This document shows, piece by piece, positions 61,963-64,000 of a stretch of DNA of 64,000 nt. The translations under genes and the position numbers were made by a program. Source of the stretch: Coniella vitis (Eukaryota; Ascomycota; Sordariomycetes; Diaporthales; Schizoparmaceae); contig WUJK01000001.1 in NCBI GenBank assembly GCA_011317545.1, forward strand, positions 558,001-622,000, in the 5' to 3' direction. The number at the start of each line of letters is the position of its first letter. Position 1 is the stretch's first letter. The notes below the pieces were generated by a model, which saw only the letters and a program-made list of their open reading frames with translations, had not been told where the DNA came from and did not search any database.

Positions 61963-64000
61963 CTATAGTTCCTCCTCTTCGTCCTCCGTAAAGTATTCAA
62001 AGTCGCCAGGAGTCTCGGCCTCTTCGGCGCCCTCTTCGTCTTCGTCGAGGGCTGTGAGGACTCCAGCCGCGGCTTGTGCACCTGCACCAACATCGCTGTC
62101 GTCATCTGCCCGGCCAAAAAGGTCGATGCCACGAGCTTGGGCCGACTGCCGCAACATCTCGTTGAGAGCAGCACCGCCGCCGGCACCATCACGCATCGCG
62201 GCGCGCAGAGCATCGGCGAGAGCATCGTCGCCAACATCTGCCATCGCCGAAGGCCGCCCGAAGCGGCTACCAGAGCCAGCGCCGCCAGGCGTCTGCCCAG
62301 CAACGGGTGCCCGCTCCGTCGTAACCTTCTTCAACTTCTCCTCAATCAGAGACTTTGGCTCTCCAGGCTGGGTGTCCTGAAGCAACAATGGCCCACCAGT
62401 AGGCTAGAAACATGGGTTAGAATATGGCCTTGTCGATAATACACGGTCAAAAATGAACAGAGAACTCACCTTCTTGACTGGCTTGTACCGTCCCGATGGG
62501 AAGCTAATGTACTTGAGCTGCCCAGGAAGTACGCGCGACATGTTTTCGATTTCGTAGCCAATCTTTTCCTTCTCGGCCTTTTTCTTGGGGTCTGGTGTTC
62601 CAGAAGCCGCCTCCTTGTCCGCATCGCCCTCCTTCTTCTCGGCGGTGGCCTCCTCGCTGGCCTTCTTGGACTTGTCGTCGTCAATGTCCATTTTATCCGA
62701 CGAAGCCGGAGCCTTGGTGGTGGTGGTGGTGGTGGTGGTGGTGGGAGTGTCGATATCCATGCTCTCACGTCGGGCGGCCTTCTCCTTCTTTTGCGCGCGC
62801 CGCTTGGCTTGAGCAGTAGTAGACAGCACTGCAGCCGTAACCAGTGTTGGGCCCTCCTCCGCCTTGACCTCCTGCTCGGGAGGGTAGTCAAAGAGGCTTG
62901 GCCGGGTCGCACAGTGGAACTTGAAGCTTGGAATCTCAAGCTCGTGGTCCAGACCAATGATGGATGTGGGCACGAATGCCAGAGACAAAAAGTGCGTAAA
63001 GGGGAACCAGTACCAGTACTGGGTGAAGACGGCCATACCAACAATGCCGGGCATGTTCAGGTTGCCCGTCTGCGTCTGCAACCCGATTGTGCAGTTGCGG
63101 CCCCCGGCGTCGATGATGCCCAGAGCAAGAGCAGCACCAAACTTGGTCATCGCATCCTCGTGGCGGTCGCCAACGACCTTCTTCAGCGTCTTACGGATCG
63201 CGGCTACCTTGGGGTTGACGACTTCGTTCTGTTGGACCATGATCATGGCGAGAGAGATGAGGGCACCCTGGCGAACAAAGTCGGTTGGGTCCTTCATCAT
63301 GGGCTCGAGCAAGTCGATGGCCTCGTCCAAACCGGTGCCGGCACACGAGATACCCAGAGCCATGGCAGAACCGTACCGAACGTGGGGGTTATAAGACTCG
63401 GAGAGCAGCTCGACCATGCGAGGAACGCTGCCGGGCTTGCGGAACAGGATGAAACCAAGCGACATGACGGCGATGCGGCGAACATCATCGTTGACGTCGC
63501 TCACTGCAGTGTGCAACAGCTTGCGGATGGCCTTGTTGCTGCCTGTTCCGCAGTAAGCCATGGCAATGGTCAGAATACCACCATATCGCAGGGTTGGGTC
63601 GGGGTCGTGAAGCAGTCCCTCAATCATGACATCAGCGCCCTCTTGGCGTCCAAACATGATGAGCGCCATTCCAATCGCGCAGCCACGGACAATCTTCTCG
63701 TGCGTCGTCTCGTGAGCGTAGGTGTACATGACTTGCAGCGCGTTCGCGTTGCCCGTTCCCAGCATGATCAGGCCCATGGCGAGACCGACAGCCTCACCGT
63801 TGAGGGCCGACTCGGCAAAGAGCACGTCCTTGAGGTTTTCAAAGATGGGCTCGGAGCCGGTAGCCATACCTGCGATACCAAGGCCGAGGGCACCGCCGTG
63901 TTGAATGACTTCTTGCTCGGCAGCGTTGAATTGTGTGCGCAGATACTCCAAAGCATCCGCGCCGTGGTTGGCGTGAATGAGGCCGTAGGCATACAGGGCT
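61963..64000 (-). CDS. RPN2: 26S proteasome regulatory subunit RPN2 (PSMD1), C-terminal part
   Basis: The right edge of the window cuts the 5' part; the frame is open through 64000. Two exons are visible: 64000-62470 and 62403-61963, with a 66-nt intron 62469-62404 (GTGAGT...TAG, phase 0). RPN2 is the scaffold of the proteasome lid and base junction: it forms a toroid of PC repeats and binds RPN13 and other partners. Several PC repeats are visible (HGGALGLGIAGM, LMLGTG-type helices, RYGGILTIAMAYCGTGS, RYGSAMALGISCAGTG, FGAALALGIIDAGGRN), then the conserved FTQYWYWFPFTHFLSLAF. The C-terminal tail has a Thr run, MDIDDD, LPGQLKYISFPSGRY and, after the intron, PTGGPLLLQDTQPGEP, all typical of fungal RPN2, ending in an acidic EDEEEEL. 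Expected full length is about 1,100 residues, so roughly 60 percent is present. Confidence 0.95.

Overview
This window looks like nuclear DNA of a filamentous ascomycete, most likely a sordariomycete and plausibly of the order Hypocreales. The evidence is short spliceosomal introns (about 60-140 nt, GT-AG with one GC-AG), fungal-specific families (a PX protein of the YPT35 type, a DUF7707-type wall protein, fungal MFS classes), serine/threonine/glutamine homopolymers inside proteins, and homologues of COX10, RPN2 and the choline/ethanolamine phosphotransferase. The species cannot be decided from the sequence alone.

Layout from left to right: YPT35-like PX gene (835-2019, -); a 6 kb gene-poor stretch; DUF7707-like GPI wall protein (7968-8743, +); EPT1/CPT1-type phosphotransferase (10556-12489, +); a coiled-coil gene that looks broken (about 14223-15107, -); three MFS transporters of different classes (19264-20973 +; 22475-25032 -; 27088-28743 -, the last lacking its middle); a gene desert of nearly 9 kb; a Myb/SANT-type regulator (37418-38528, +); COX10 (39864-41507, -); an alpha/beta hydrolase (43381-44442, -); a 7 kb desert; a single-pass membrane protein with Ser/Thr-rich tracts (51481-53451 or further, -); a 1,693-residue zinc-finger-like protein (55613-60927, -); and RPN2, cut by the right edge (61963-64000, -). 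I joined exons by hand from splice signals, reading phase and fit to the family.

The genes do not form one pathway. They cover membrane lipid synthesis, endosome identity, haem A synthesis, proteasome structure, surface and wall proteins, and transport. The only functional grouping is the run of three MFS genes, with no biosynthetic enzyme beside it, so it is not an obvious metabolite cluster. About two thirds of the window is non-coding, with microsatellites and pyrimidine tracts.

The most notable observations are: an internally deleted sugar transporter whose remaining splice sites still allow an in-frame 272-residue product; a 5-nt microexon and a GC-AG intron in that same gene; a short element with core TACATAGTA/TACTATGTA, seen about twenty times and always outside the coding exons called here; and a coiled-coil gene with a single in-frame TAG. 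I found no CRISPR array, tRNA, rRNA, intact transposon or clear new defence system.
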